Assembly (NCBI GenBank): GCA_015066085.1
Contig: SVPA01000007.1
Coordinates: forward strand, 1-64,000
DNA length: 64,000 nucleotides
From: Oscillospiraceae bacterium
Lineage (GTDB): Bacteria > Bacillota > Clostridia > Oscillospirales > Acutalibacteraceae
Direction of reading: 5' to 3'
Position 1 is the first letter of the stretch, and each line of letters starts with the position of its first letter. A program made the position numbers and the translations under genes. The notes under the pieces were generated by a model that was not told the DNA's origin, searched no databases, and was given only the letters and a program-made list of their open reading frames with translations. Below, piece by piece: positions 46,470 through 56,752 of this stretch.

Positions 46470-49040
46470 ATGGCAAAGCAACAAAAAATTTATTGGCCCG
46501 AATCGTCCGAAACCAAAATTCTTCCGGTTGAAATTGTCGACGAAGTTAAGGGCAGCATGCTTCAGTACGGAATGTCGGTCCTTGTAGGACGCGCTCTCCC
46601 CGATGTCCGTGACGGACTTAAACCCGTTCACAGAAGAATTCTTTATACTATGTATGAAAACGGCCTTACTCCCGATAAGGCTTACAGAAAGTGCGCCGAT
46701 ACCGTAGGTTCGGTGCTTGGACGCTACCACCCCCACGGTGACTCCTCTGTTTACGAGGCAATGGTAAGAATGGCGCAGGACTTCTCTCTTCGCTATCCCC
46801 TTATCGACGGCCACGGTAACTTCGGTAATATCGACGGCTATCCTGCCGCTGCCTACCGTTATACCGAGTCTAAAATGAACCGCCTTTCCTACTCTATGCT
46901 TGACGACATAGAGAAAGAAACGGTCGACTTTATGGCAAACTATGACGACCGCCTTAAAGAGCCTACCGTTCTTCCCGTCCGTTTCCCGCAACTTCTTGTA
47001 AACGGTTCTTCGGGTATTGCTTTCGGTATGGCTACCGAAATTCCGCCCCATAATCTTGGCGAGGCAATCGACGGAATGTGTTATCTTATCGATAACCCCG
47101 AAGCCGAACTTAGTGACCTTTGCGAATATATTAAGGGCCCCGACTTCCCAACCGGCGGTATTATTATGGGCAGAGCGGGTATCCGTGCCGCTTACGCTAC
47201 CGGTAAGGGTAAAATTATTGTCAGAGGTAAGGCCGAAATTGAGGAAACTTCGGGCGGAAAATTCCGCATTGTAATTACCGAAATTCCTTATAAGGTCAGA
47301 AAAGAAGCCCTTGTTAAGAAAATTTATGATTTAGCAAGTGAAAAGCGAATTGAGGGCATTGACGATGTTGTCGACTACTCCTCAAAGCGTGACGGCGGTA
47401 TCAGAATTGTTGTTGACCTTAAAAGAGATGCTAACCCACAGGTTGTTCTTAACAAAATTTACTCTTATACCGAACTTCAGACCACTTTTGGCGCAAACCT
47501 TATTGCTATTGTAAACGGCAAACCCCAGATTTTAACCCTTAAGGAAATGCTCCAAAACAGCATTGATTTCCAGTGCGACATTATCCGCAGAAGAACCGCT
47601 TTTGATATGAAAAAGGCGCAGGAAAGAGCCCACATTTTAGAGGGTTTAAAAATTGCGCTTGACTTTATTGACGAAGTTATCGAAATTATCAGAAAATCTA
47701 AAACCATTCCCGAATCCAAAGAGAAACTCTGTGAGCGTTTCGGTCTTGACGATATTCAGGCTACCGCTATTGTTCAGATGCAACTTGGAAAACTTGCAGG
47801 AATGGAAAAACAGAAGATTGAAGACGAACTAAACGAAAAGTTAGCCTTTATTAAGGAATGTCAGGAGATTCTCGCAAGTGAGGCAAGAGTTCTTGATATA
47901 GTAAAGACCGAAGCATTAAATCTTCGTGATAAATACGCCGACGACAGAAGAACCGAAATTTCTGCCGTTTCGGGCGAGGTTGATATTGAAGACCTTATTC
48001 CCGAAGAAATGTCGGTTATTACCCGTACAAAAGGCGGTTATATCAAGCGTCTTCCCGCCGACACCTACTCTGTTCAGCACAGAGGCGGCAGGGGAATTAT
48101 GGGAATGCAGACAAGAGAGGACGATATCGTTGAGGATATGTTTGTCTGCAACTCGCATGACTTCGTAATGATGTTTACAAACAAGGGAAGAATGTATAAA
48201 CTCAAGGCTTACGAAATTCCCGAGGGTAGCCGTCAGGGCAAGGGCATGAATTTGGTTAACATAATACCGCTTCAGCCCGAAGAAACCGTTTCTATGATAC
48301 TTCCTTGCAGAGATATTGACGAGGCAAAATATGTTGTTATGGGCACCAAGAACGGCGTAATTAAGAGAACCGCCCTTGAAGCCTTTAAGAATGTTCGCAA
48401 AACGGGTATTATCGCCCTTGAACTCGACGAAGTCGACGAACTCCGCTTTGTTGCCCTTACCGACGGCGAAAAATCCCTTCTTGTTGCAACAAGAAAAGGT
48501 AAAGCAATCCGCTTTGCCGAGGCAGACGTTCGTCCTATGGGAAGAACCGCCCGAGGCGTTCGTTCTATCCGTCTTCGTGATGACGACGAGGTTGTGGCTA
48601 TGGCTGCCTGCGGTGACGATGCGGTAATTCTTACCATTAGCCAGACCGGTTACGGACGAAGAAGCGATGTTACCGACTACCGACTGCAGTCGAGAGGCGG
48701 TAAGGGTATTACCAACTATAAGGTTGAAAAATACGGCGATGTTGCCGCAGTACTCTGCGTAACCGAAGACGAAGATATTATTATGATTTCTTCCGACGGA
48801 ATTATAATTCGTATTGCCGTTGAGGGAATAAGCAAGTTTGCCCGTCCCTCAAAGGGAGTTAGGGTTATGAAGTTCGGAAAGAATAACGAAACCGCTTTCG
48901 TGCTTTCGGCTTCCGCAACCCCCCATGATGAAGACGAGGTAACCGATGTTGCCGACGCTCCCGACGCCGACTCTGCTGCCGATGCAGACGAGCCGGACGA
49001 GCCGGAAACCGAAGAAGCAGAAGATTCTGCCGAAGAATAA
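46470..49040 (+). CDS. gyrA: DNA gyrase subunit A
   Basis: SYAMSVL-like motif, ALPDVRDGLKPVHRRILYTM, YRKCADTVGSVLGRYHPHGDSSVYEAMVRMAQDF; acidic C-terminal tail. Confidence 0.98.
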   Translation: MAKQQKIYWPESSETKILPVEIVDEVKGSMLQYGMSVLVGRALPDVRDGLKPVHRRILYTMYENGLTPDKAYRKCADTVGSVLGRYHPHGDSSVYEAMVRMAQDFSLRYPLIDGHGNFGNIDGYPAAAYRYTESKMNRLSYSMLDDIEKETVDFMANYDDRLKEPTVLPVRFPQLLVNGSSGIAFGMATEIPPHNLGEAIDGMCYLIDNPEAELSDLCEYIKGPDFPTGGIIMGRAGIRAAYATGKGKIIVRGKAEIEETSGGKFRIVITEIPYKVRKEALVKKIYDLASEKRIEGIDDVVDYSSKRDGGIRIVVDLKRDANPQVVLNKIYSYTELQTTFGANLIAIVNGKPQILTLKEMLQNSIDFQCDIIRRRTAFDMKKAQERAHILEGLKIALDFIDEVIEIIRKSKTIPESKEKLCERFGLDDIQATAIVQMQLGKLAGMEKQKIEDELNEKLAFIKECQEILASEARVLDIVKTEALNLRDKYADDRRTEISAVSGEVDIEDLIPEEMSVITRTKGGYIKRLPADTYSVQHRGGRGIMGMQTREDDIVEDMFVCNSHDFVMMFTNKGRMYKLKAYEIPEGSRQGKGMNLVNIIPLQPEETVSMILPCRDIDEAKYVVMGTKNGVIKRTALEAFKNVRKTGIIALELDEVDELRFVALTDGEKSLLVATRKGKAIRFAEADVRPMGRTARGVRSIRLRDDDEVVAMAACGDDAVILTISQTGYGRRSDVTDYRLQSRGGKGITNYKVEKYGDVAAVLCVTEDEDIIMISSDGIIIRIAVEGISKFARPSKGVRVMKFGKNNETAFVLSASATPHDEDEVTDVADAPDADSAADADEPDEPETEEAEDSAEE

Positions 49041-49042
49041 AC

Positions 49043-49072
49043 AAAAAGGGGCAATTTTTGCCCCTTTTTAAG
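49043..49072 (+). terminator. Terminator after gyrA
   Basis: aaaaaggggcaa ttt ttgccccttttt. Confidence 0.85.
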
Positions 49073-49239
49073 TTTTTTTGAAACGGTCTATTCCCCTTTT
49101 TAAACTATGTTATCAACCGAATGACAAATGAGTTATTCCTTAAAAGTTAGAGAAAAACAAAGAAAACAAGAGAAAACACACGGTAAATTAAAATATGAGC
49201 GTTAAAACGCTCTTTTTAGCGTTTTTTTGGAGGTTAACT

Positions 49240-50256
49240 TTGGAAAACAATTTTAACGCCGAAACAGAGGTTTTTGACTTCGGCTACAGCAAAAAGCAAC
49301 TTGAAAAGAAATCGATTAAGAGGGTTTCGGCTGCGATAGGCGCCGCTTTTATCTTTATGATACTTCTGCCCCAAATTTTCAGCATAATCGTAGTCGACCT
49401 TGCTGCCCTAACCGGAACGACGGTCATTCTAAACGACCTTCTCGCCGACGCCCTTTTCAACCGAGTTTTAAATATAGTATTGGCGATTTTGAGTTTTATT
49501 GTTCCTTTCCTCTTTGTGCCAAGAGGTCTTGGGAGTTCGGCTTCAAAAACCATACGGTTTAGTAAAGCCGAAAAAGGAACCCTGCTTCCCGTCATCTTTT
49601 TAGGGCTTGGTTTTTGTGCCTTTGGAAATATTGCAACCACGACCGCCTCTCAAATCTTTGCGTCCTTTGGAATTGAGTTCTATTCATATCCAATGGCGGA
49701 GGCAAAAGGGGCTATAGGAATAGTCCTTGCCTTACTCGCAACGGCGGTTACCCCCGCTTTAGTTGAGGAGTTTGCTATGAGAGGGGTAACTCTTGGGGCG
49801 CTTAAACCTTTCGGAGAGGGATTTGCTATTTTAATCTCTGCCCTAATTTTCGGCTTAATGCACCGAAACTTTGTCCAAATTCCTTTTGCTTTTATAGTAG
49901 GTCTTGCTCTCGGTTTTGCCGTAGTTAAGACTAAATCTATCTGGTCGGCAATTATTATCCATTTTATAAATAACGCCGTTTCGGTCCTGCTTGACTCCCT
50001 TTTTAACCAAATACAGTCGCAAACCGCCGAAACAATAATTCTTTCGGTCTATTTTATAGTATGTTTTATACTTTTCTTTGTCGGAATACTTCTGACAAGA
50101 AACAAGGAAGATTTCTGGAAACTTGAAAAAACACAGACCGAACTGACCTACAAAGAGAAAGTAAAACACTTTTTCTTATCGCCCTTTATGATAATTGCAC
50201 TTTTTTTAACCATTATCGAAAGCCTTTCAAATGTCGGACTGTCCTTCTTAAAATAA
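49240..50256 (+). CDS. CPBP family intramembrane metalloprotease
   Basis: TPALVEEFAMRGVTLG (EExxxR), FGLMHRN, HFINNAVSV; TTG start after ggagg; listed start lies in a terminator-like hairpin. Confidence 0.9.
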   Translation: MENNFNAETEVFDFGYSKKQLEKKSIKRVSAAIGAAFIFMILLPQIFSIIVVDLAALTGTTVILNDLLADALFNRVLNIVLAILSFIVPFLFVPRGLGSSASKTIRFSKAEKGTLLPVIFLGLGFCAFGNIATTTASQIFASFGIEFYSYPMAEAKGAIGIVLALLATAVTPALVEEFAMRGVTLGALKPFGEGFAILISALIFGLMHRNFVQIPFAFIVGLALGFAVVKTKSIWSAIIIHFINNAVSVLLDSLFNQIQSQTAETIILSVYFIVCFILFFVGILLTRNKEDFWKLEKTQTELTYKEKVKHFFLSPFMIIALFLTIIESLSNVGLSFLK

Positions 50257-50272
50257 AGTTTCACGTGAAACA
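50257..50272. promoter_or_regulatory. parS: parS-like ParB/Spo0J binding site
   Basis: agtttcacgtgaaaca, 15/16 to TGTTTCACGTGAAACA. Confidence 0.85.
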
Positions 50273-50273
50273 T

Positions 50274-50465
50274 ACAGCGAACTTCGGTTCGCTGTAATTA
50301 AATCCGTTTTCTGCGAAAACGAATGAAATCCCTTACGGAATGAAATCACTGCATAATGAAATCCGCTGTGGCGAATGAAAAGGATTTGATTTCATTTTAT
50401 GCGGAGCATAAGAATTCATTATAAATTTATTTATGATTTCATTGCACCAACGGTGCGATTTCATT
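50274..50465. repeat. Symmetric hairpin array B (linker AATGAAATC / GATTTCATT)
   Basis: Left linkers aattaaatc, aatgaaatc x3; right linkers gatttcatt x3, gaattcatt; hairpins between. Confidence 0.9.
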
Positions 50466-50489
50466 AAAAATAAACTAATCGAGGAAAAA

Positions 50490-50939
50490 ATGAACAAAGA
50501 ATATATGAAAGAGGCTTTAAGCCTTGCAAAAACCGCCTTTGATAACGACGATGTGCCGGTTGGAGCGGTTGTTGTGCAAAACGGAGAGATAATAGGAAAA
50601 GGTTTTAACCGCAGAGAGATAAACGGCGACCCCACCGCCCACGCCGAAATTGAGGCAATAAGACAAGCCTCGAAAAAGGTTGGCGGTTGGAATCTTGAGG
50701 GTTGCGAACTCTATGTAACCCTTGAGCCCTGCCCAATGTGTGCGGGGGCAATAATAAATTCCCGAATTAAAAAGGTTGTTTTTGGGGCGTATGAAGCAAA
50801 ATCGGGTTGTTGCTCGGAAGAATCGGTTACAAACCTGTTTGCTCTGCCTTTTAATCACCGCCCCGAAGTCTACGGGGGAATATGCGAAGAGGAATGCGGA
50901 GAAATACTGAAAGAATTTTTTAAGAACAAAAGATTATAG
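50490..50939 (+). CDS. tadA: tRNA adenosine(34) deaminase
   Basis: HAEIEAIRQA; TLEPCPMCAGAIINSRI; start MNKEYMKEAL after gagg. Confidence 0.95.
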   Translation: MNKEYMKEALSLAKTAFDNDDVPVGAVVVQNGEIIGKGFNRREINGDPTAHAEIEAIRQASKKVGGWNLEGCELYVTLEPCPMCAGAIINSRIKKVVFGAYEAKSGCCSEESVTNLFALPFNHRPEVYGGICEEECGEILKEFFKNKRL

Positions 50940-50963
50940 CGTGGGCGAAAACCCACGCTTTTT
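50940..50963 (+). terminator. Terminator after tadA
   Basis: gcgtgggc gaaa acccacgctttttg. Confidence 0.75.
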
Positions 50964-50978
50964 GTTTCACGTGAAACT
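50963..50978. promoter_or_regulatory. parS: parS-like ParB/Spo0J binding site
   Basis: tgtttcacgtgaaact, 15/16 to TGTTTCACGTGAAACA. Confidence 0.85.
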
Positions 50979-51041
50979 AAGCAAACACGAATAATCCAAA
51001 CCTGATTTTAGAGGGAGGTTTTTCGCCTTTGCTTTGCTTAA
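50979..51041. repeat. Short relative of the MITE-like element at 32008-32201
   Basis: aagcaaacacgaataatccaaacctg matches the 32008/32176 terminal repeats at 22-23 of 26 positions. Confidence 0.6.
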
Positions 51042-51068
51042 ATACTCGCAAATACACAAAGTATTTGC

Positions 51069-52583
51069 TTACCTGATATCCTCGGTAGAGATACAGTTTA
51101 ATTTAAAGACCGCAAATAAATAACAAAGGGCGGTCGGAATGGACACACCAAGGATAAACCATATCCCCGAAAGACCAAAGTTCAAAGCCAAAAGACAGAC
51201 AATCGTTCCGAAGGTGGTTGCCGTGACCCCGGGAAGAACCCCCCAAGAAAACCATTTTATATTCGCCCCCGATATCTTTTTAAGTCTGAAAAGGTTCATA
51301 AGGCAGGTAAAGAGATTGCTGATATACATTATGCCGATAAACCCTATAAAGCCGAACTTTGGCAGAAAAACAAGAATTAAGGCGAGTCTGCCGAGCGAGT
51401 CGAGCATTGAGTTTCTAAAAACCGTAAACTGTTGGTCAAGCCCTTTAAGCAGTCCGTCGCAGACCGAATCTAAATACATAAGAGGAACAAGGGGGGACAA
51501 AAGCCGTATTATTCGGCCCGAATGAGCATCTCCGAAAACCAGCTCTCCAAGGTCTGCTCCCGTAAAGAAGAAAATTACCGCAATCGGCAAAGAGGAAATA
51601 AGGGTTATATGTATGCACTTTTCGGCGGTGTATTTAACCTTATACGCCTTGTTTGATGCCGCCGCCTCGCTCATTTCGGGGATAAGCAGGGTAGACAGAG
51701 CGTTTAAGAAAGAGGCAGGAAAGAAGATCAGAGGCAGCGCCATTCCCTTAATAGTCCCGAAAACCGAAAGAGCGTCGCTCGAGGCCATTCCGAACCTTTC
51801 TAACTGTTTTGGAACAAGGACATTTTCCGCCGTTCGAAGAATCGAGTTGAGGTAACGCCCCGCCGTAATCGGCAAAGCGATGTGTCGAAGACGGGAAAAC
51901 ACAGAATATTGTGGTCTATGACCCCCTAAAGACACTATATATCGTGATTTGTCTATTGCATAGGATATATACATATATATAAAGGAACAAGCCTCTGCTA
52001 TTGCGTCCCCAAAAAGCACCGCACGGCATGAACGGGTAATATCCCCGTTTTCAACCTCGCCTAAAATGAGCATAATAATGCCTATGCGGACAAACTGCTC
52101 AAAAATTTGCGAAGAGGAGGCGGGAGCCGTCTTTTTTCTCGCAATAAAGTAACCTTTTAAACAGGAGGAAACCCCCATAAAAGGAAGAGAAAGGGTCAAG
52201 GTTTTAAGGGCGTCGGCGGCTCTTATGTCGCCGATTATTTTTTCTGAAATAAAATCTGCCCCAAAAAAGACAAGGCAAGACGACCCAAGGGCAATCAAAA
52301 GGGCAACCAAAACGCACCGTCCAAGAACCCGCCGAGCCCCCTTGCCGTTACCCAGAGCCAACTCCTCTGACACCATTCGGGTTACCGCAGTGTTGATTCC
52401 TGCCGAGGCAAAGGCAGAGGCGAGCATATAAAAGGAGAAAACCTGGCTGTAAAGCCCTATACCTTCCGAACCGATTGCCCCCGCCAGCCAAATTCTGAAA
52501 AGCATACCGATAAAGCGTATAATAAGACCCGTTACGGTCAGAATTAAAGCGTTTTTTATAAAAATGACCTTATTTATTCGCAC
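51069..52583 (-). CDS. MATE/MOP flippase-superfamily polysaccharide biosynthesis protein (SpoVB-like)
   Basis: IRFIGMLFRIWLAGAIGSEGIGLYSQVFSFYMLASAFASAGINTAVTRMVSEE. Confidence 0.88.
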   Translation of the reverse strand: MRINKVIFIKNALILTVTGLIIRFIGMLFRIWLAGAIGSEGIGLYSQVFSFYMLASAFASAGINTAVTRMVSEELALGNGKGARRVLGRCVLVALLIALGSSCLVFFGADFISEKIIGDIRAADALKTLTLSLPFMGVSSCLKGYFIARKKTAPASSSQIFEQFVRIGIIMLILGEVENGDITRSCRAVLFGDAIAEACSFIYMYISYAIDKSRYIVSLGGHRPQYSVFSRLRHIALPITAGRYLNSILRTAENVLVPKQLERFGMASSDALSVFGTIKGMALPLIFFPASFLNALSTLLIPEMSEAAASNKAYKVKYTAEKCIHITLISSLPIAVIFFFTGADLGELVFGDAHSGRIIRLLSPLVPLMYLDSVCDGLLKGLDQQFTVFRNSMLDSLGRLALILVFLPKFGFIGFIGIMYISNLFTCLMNLFRLKKISGANIKWFSWGVLPGVTATTFGTIVCLLALNFGLSGIWFILGVSIPTALCYLFAVFKLNCISTEDIR

Positions 52584-52683
52584 ATTACCACCTGTATATT
52601 ATATTAGGTGGTAAACAGTTTATATTCATATTTAGGGAAAAGGGATTAGGAAAGAGGGGGGTTCAGTAAAGATTGAATAAAGC

Positions 52684-53058
52684 TTAAGAGGTTGTCCGGT
52701 CGCCCGGTTTAAAGATAAGAGAACAGATAAAGCCCATTGTAACGGCCGTGCCTATTCCTGCCGCCGCTGCTGACAGGCCGCCGGTCAGAATACCAATAAA
52801 ACCGAACTCATCGACCGCTTCTTTTACCCCTTTGGCAAGAAGATGGCCAAAACCGGTAAGCGGAACGGTTGCTCCCGCTCCCGCAAAGTCAACAAGGGGC
52901 TGATACACCCCGATTGCCGAAAGAAAAACCCCCGCAACAATAAAGGAGACGAGAATTCTTGCCGGAGTGAGTTTTGTGTAGTCAATCAGAACCTGACCCA
53001 CAAGGCAGATTGCTCCGCCAACCAAAAAAGCCTTTAAACAGTTTATAAGAATTTCCAT
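52684..53058 (-). CDS. spoVAE: Stage V sporulation protein AE
   Basis: FLVGGAICLVGQVLIDYTKLTPARILVSFIVAGVFLSAIGVYQPLVDFAGAGATVPLTGFGHLLAKG. Confidence 0.9.
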   Translation of the reverse strand: MEILINCLKAFLVGGAICLVGQVLIDYTKLTPARILVSFIVAGVFLSAIGVYQPLVDFAGAGATVPLTGFGHLLAKGVKEAVDEFGFIGILTGGLSAAAAGIGTAVTMGFICSLIFKPGDRTTS

Positions 53059-53201
53059 AAAATTCACCTCACAGTTATTCTTTACCAAACGGTTGCCAAT
53101 ATTCTTTTGGCATAAAAGTCAGGGAAAGTCAAAGAAATTTTCAAAAAATTAACATTTGTCTATTGACAAACAGGGAAGAAAGTGGTAAATTATTATTGCA
53201 G

Positions 53202-53228
53202 TTAGCACTCGAGCGTATAGAGTGCTAA
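53202..53228. promoter_or_regulatory. CIRCE operator (HrcA binding site)
   Basis: TTAGCACTC-N9-GAGTGCTAA, perfect match. Confidence 0.97.
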
Positions 53229-53262
53229 CTTATAGCACAGAATAATAAAAAGGAGGAGAAAT

Positions 53263-54294
53263 ATGGAACTAACCCCCCGTAAAAAAGCGATACTTGCCGA
53301 AATAGTAAAGGCTCATATTGAAAACGGAGAGCCAATCGGTTCCAAAATTCTTGCCACAAGGCTTGAAAATCCTCCCTCTACCGCAACCCTGCGAAGCGAG
53401 ATGAGCGAACTTGACGAAATGGGGTATCTTGAACAGCCTCATACCTCGGCAGGAAGAGTCCCTACAAGCAAAGCCTATCGGCTATATGTTACCGAACTTA
53501 TGGAGAGAAACACCGTTTCACAGGAAGATAAGCAGGTTATTGATTCTTTGCTTGAGAACGTTCGTCCCGACCCCGAAACCCTTGGTTCTTCGGCGGCAGA
53601 AATTCTTTCGGAACTAATCGGACTTCCCGTAATCTCGGCTTCGGGCGCAAATCTCGGCGTCAGAATATGTCGGGCAACCCTTATGCCAATGGGCAGGGGC
53701 TCGGCGGTGGTTTTCGTAATTACAACCGACGGAAGAACAAGAAGCCGTTTGGTAAAATGCGACTTTCCGCTAAATTCTTCTCTTATAGAGAGGTTTGAAC
53801 AGATTGTTGAGGACGCTGTTTGCACAAAAGATGTTTCAAGGCTCGATATGGTCTATCTTCAAAGCGTGGTTGTGTCGGCAGGTTTAGACGCTCTTGCCCT
53901 TGCTCCGCTTCTTTCCTGTGTTTTTGAAATGGCGGAGGAACTTAAGACGGTTCAGGTTAAAATGGGAGGCGCGGCAAACCTTTACTCGGTCTGCCCGAGT
54001 GACCTTGAGGCCAGAAAAATTATGGGTCTTTTAAAGGCAACCGAAACGGTAAGCGATATTCTCTCGGTTGTTACCGAGCCGGTCGGAGTTGTTTTGGGCG
54101 ACGACACCCACTATTCAGAACTTTCGAGCGCGGGAATGATAGTTGCTTCCTTCGGCGAAGAGAGTGAACTTGGAAGACTTGCCGTAATAGGACCGACCCG
54201 AATGGACTATGCTTCGCTTTTACCGAGCGTTCAGTATCTTGCCCAGCGGGTAGGAAGTATAATGACCGAAGTTCTTAAAGGATTGGAGGAATGA
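53263..54294 (+). CDS. hrcA: Heat-inducible transcription repressor HrcA
   Basis: RKKAILAEIVKAHIENGEPIGSKIL; directly after CIRCE. Confidence 0.97.
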   Translation: MELTPRKKAILAEIVKAHIENGEPIGSKILATRLENPPSTATLRSEMSELDEMGYLEQPHTSAGRVPTSKAYRLYVTELMERNTVSQEDKQVIDSLLENVRPDPETLGSSAAEILSELIGLPVISASGANLGVRICRATLMPMGRGSAVVFVITTDGRTRSRLVKCDFPLNSSLIERFEQIVEDAVCTKDVSRLDMVYLQSVVVSAGLDALALAPLLSCVFEMAEELKTVQVKMGGAANLYSVCPSDLEARKIMGLLKATETVSDILSVVTEPVGVVLGDDTHYSELSSAGMIVASFGEESELGRLAVIGPTRMDYASLLPSVQYLAQRVGSIMTEVLKGLEE

Positions 54295-54298
54295 TAAT

Positions 54299-54838
54299 AT
54301 GTCAGAGGATATAAAAAAGGAAACCGCAGAAAACGAAGAGGTTTCAAAGCCCGAAGAAAAGGCTGAAGCCCCTAAAAAAGAAAAGAAAACGCGAAAAAAC
54401 GGCGAGGTTGAAAAACTAAAGGCCGAACTTGAGCAGAAAAACGACCTTCTTCTTCGTACCGCTGCTGAGTTTGACAATTTTAGAAAGAGAACCGAAAGAG
54501 AGAAAGCGGCAACCGCCGAATATGCAAAGGCAAGTGTAATGAAAACCTTGCTTCCAATTCTCGATAACGCCGACCGAGCCACCGAGTTCGAGCAGGGCAC
54601 CGAGCAGTATAATAAAGGAATAGAACTTATTGTAAAGCAACTTGCCGACCTTTCTTCAAAACTCGGACTTGAACAAATCGGTAGTGTTGGCGAAACCTTT
54701 GACCCCACTATACACGAGGCAATAATGCACATAGAGGACGAAAACCTCGGCGAAAACACCGTAGCCCAGGTTCTTCAAAAGGGTTATAAACTCGGAGACA
54801 CTGTGGTAAGACCCGCAATGGTGCAGGTAGCAAATTAA
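54299..54838 (+). CDS. grpE: Nucleotide exchange factor GrpE
   Basis: LRTAAEFDNFRKRTEREK; hrcA-grpE-dnaK order. Confidence 0.97.
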   Translation: MSEDIKKETAENEEVSKPEEKAEAPKKEKKTRKNGEVEKLKAELEQKNDLLLRTAAEFDNFRKRTEREKAATAEYAKASVMKTLLPILDNADRATEFEQGTEQYNKGIELIVKQLADLSSKLGLEQIGSVGETFDPTIHEAIMHIEDENLGENTVAQVLQKGYKLGDTVVRPAMVQVAN

Positions 54839-54846
54839 TAATAAAA

Positions 54847-54874
54847 GTAGGGCGCTTTCGTCTCGACGCGCCGC
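54847..54874. repeat. Solo GTAGGGCGC...GACGCGCCG repeat unit between grpE and dnaK
   Basis: gtagggcgctttcgtctcgacgcgccgc, same family as 23875 and 28061. Confidence 0.75.
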
Positions 54875-54916
54875 ACTTATAAAAATAATTCATTTATATA
54901 AAAGGAGAAAATTATT

Positions 54917-56752
54917 ATGGGAAAAATTATTGGAATCGACCTTGGTACAACTAACTCTTGCGTTGCCGTTATGGAAGGCGGCGAGGCAGTAGTTATCGCT
55001 AACGCAGAGGGTGCAAGAACTACCCCTTCGGTTGTTGCTTTTTCTAAAACAGGCGAAAGAATGGTAGGTCAGGTTGCAAAGCGCCAGGCTATCACTAACC
55101 CCGACCGCACAATTTCTTCAATCAAGCGTGATATGGGTACAACCAACACCGTTTCTATCGACGGCAAGGCTTATACCCCTCAAGAAATTTCGGCAATCAT
55201 TCTTCAGAAGTTAAAGGCTGACGCAGAGGCTTACCTCGGTCAGACCGTTACCGAAGCGGTTATTACCGTTCCTGCCTACTTTACCGACGCTCAGCGTCAG
55301 GCAACAAAGGACGCAGGTAAAATTGCCGGTCTTGATGTAAAGAGAATTATCAACGAACCTACCGCAGCCGCCCTTGCTTATTCTATTGATAAGGAAGAAG
55401 ACCAAAAGGTTATGGTTTATGACCTTGGCGGCGGAACTTTCGACGTTTCTATTATCGAAATGGGCGACGGCGTTCAGGAAGTTCTCGCTACCGCAGGTAA
55501 CAACCGTCTTGGCGGCGACGACTTCGACAAGCGTGTTATGGACTGGATTGTTGCAGGCTTCAAGGCCGAAAACGGAATTGATTTGTCGGGCGATAAGATG
55601 GCAATGCAGAGAATTAAGGAAGCCGCAGAAAAGGCTAAAATTGACCTTTCGGGCATGACCACTACCGACATCAATCTTCCCTTTATTACTGCAGACGCAA
55701 CAGGCCCCAAACACTACGAAGCAACCTTAACCAGAGCAAAGTTCAACGAACTTACCGACGACCTTGTTGAAGCAACAATGGGCCCCGTTCGTCAGGCACT
55801 TAACGACTCGGGCCTTGATAAGAGCGAAATTCATAAGGTTCTTATGGTGGGCGGTTCTTCCCGTATTCCTGCCGTTCAGGAAGCCGTTAAGAACTTTATC
55901 GGCAAAGAGCCTTCTAAGGGCTTAAACCCCGACGAATGTGTTGCCCTTGGCGCCGCAATTCAGGGCGGTGTTCTTGGCGGAGATGTAAAAGGACTTCTTC
56001 TTCTCGACGTAACTCCTCTTTCTCTCGGCATCGAAACCATGGGCGGAGTTTCAACCAAGGTTATCGACCGCAACACCACCATTCCCGCAAAGAAGAGCCA
56101 AATCTTCTCTACCGCAGCCGACGGTCAGACCTCGGTTCAGGTTCATGTTCTTCAGGGTGAGCGTGAGTTTGCTAAAGACAATAAAACTCTTGGCGTATTT
56201 GACCTTTCGGGAATTGCTCCCGCACCCCGCGGAATCCCCCAGATTGAAGTTACCTTTGATATTGACGCTAACGGTATCGTTCATGTTTCGGCAAAAGACC
56301 TCGGCACCGGTAAAGAACAGTCTATTACCATCACCTCTAACACCAATATGTCCAAGGACGACATTGATAAGGCTGTAAAAGAGGCAGAGGCTTATGCCGC
56401 AGAAGACAAAAAACGCAGAGAAGCAGTAGATGTAAGAAACGCTGCTGACCAGATGGTTTACACAACCGAAAAGACCGTTTCCGAGTTCGGCGATAAAATT
56501 ACCGAAGAAGAGAAAAAGAATATCGAAGACGCTAAAGAGGCTTTAAAAGAGGCTCTTAAGGGCGAAGATATTGAGGCTATCAAGGCTAAACAGGAAGAAC
56601 TTCAGAAACAGGTTTACGCCGTAAGCGAAAAGATTTATAAAGCAGCCGCCGAGGCTCAACAAGCCGCTCAGGGCGGACAGACCGCAGAAAATGCAGGTCC
56701 CGATGTTTACGACGCAGACTATACTGATGTAGACGACAGCAAGCAAGGCTAA
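54917..56752 (+). CDS. dnaK: Molecular chaperone DnaK
   Basis: [31 protein letters not shown]. Confidence 0.99.
   Translation: MGKIIGIDLGTTNSCVAVMEGGEAVVIANAEGARTTPSVVAFSKTGERMVGQVAKRQAITNPDRTISSIKRDMGTTNTVSIDGKAYTPQEISAIILQKLKADAEAYLGQTVTEAVITVPAYFTDAQRQATKDAGKIAGLDVKRIINEPTAAALAYSIDKEEDQKVMVYDLGGGTFDVSIIEMGDGVQEVLATAGNNRLGGDDFDKRVMDWIVAGFKAENGIDLSGDKMAMQRIKEAAEKAKIDLSGMTTTDINLPFITADATGPKHYEATLTRAKFNELTDDLVEATMGPVRQALNDSGLDKSEIHKVLMVGGSSRIPAVQEAVKNFIGKEPSKGLNPDECVALGAAIQGGVLGGDVKGLLLLDVTPLSLGIETMGGVSTKVIDRNTTIPAKKSQIFSTAADGQTSVQVHVLQGEREFAKDNKTLGVFDLSGIAPAPRGIPQIEVTFDIDANGIVHVSAKDLGTGKEQSITITSNTNMSKDDIDKAVKEAEAYAAEDKKRREAVDVRNAADQMVYTTEKTVSEFGDKITEEEKKNIEDAKEALKEALKGEDIEAIKAKQEELQKQVYAVSEKIYKAAAEAQQAAQGGQTAENAGPDVYDADYTDVDDSKQG

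Noticed and set aside
46449-47051. 200-aa minus-strand ORF within gyrA
   Set aside because: Antisense to the conserved gyrA N-terminal domain.
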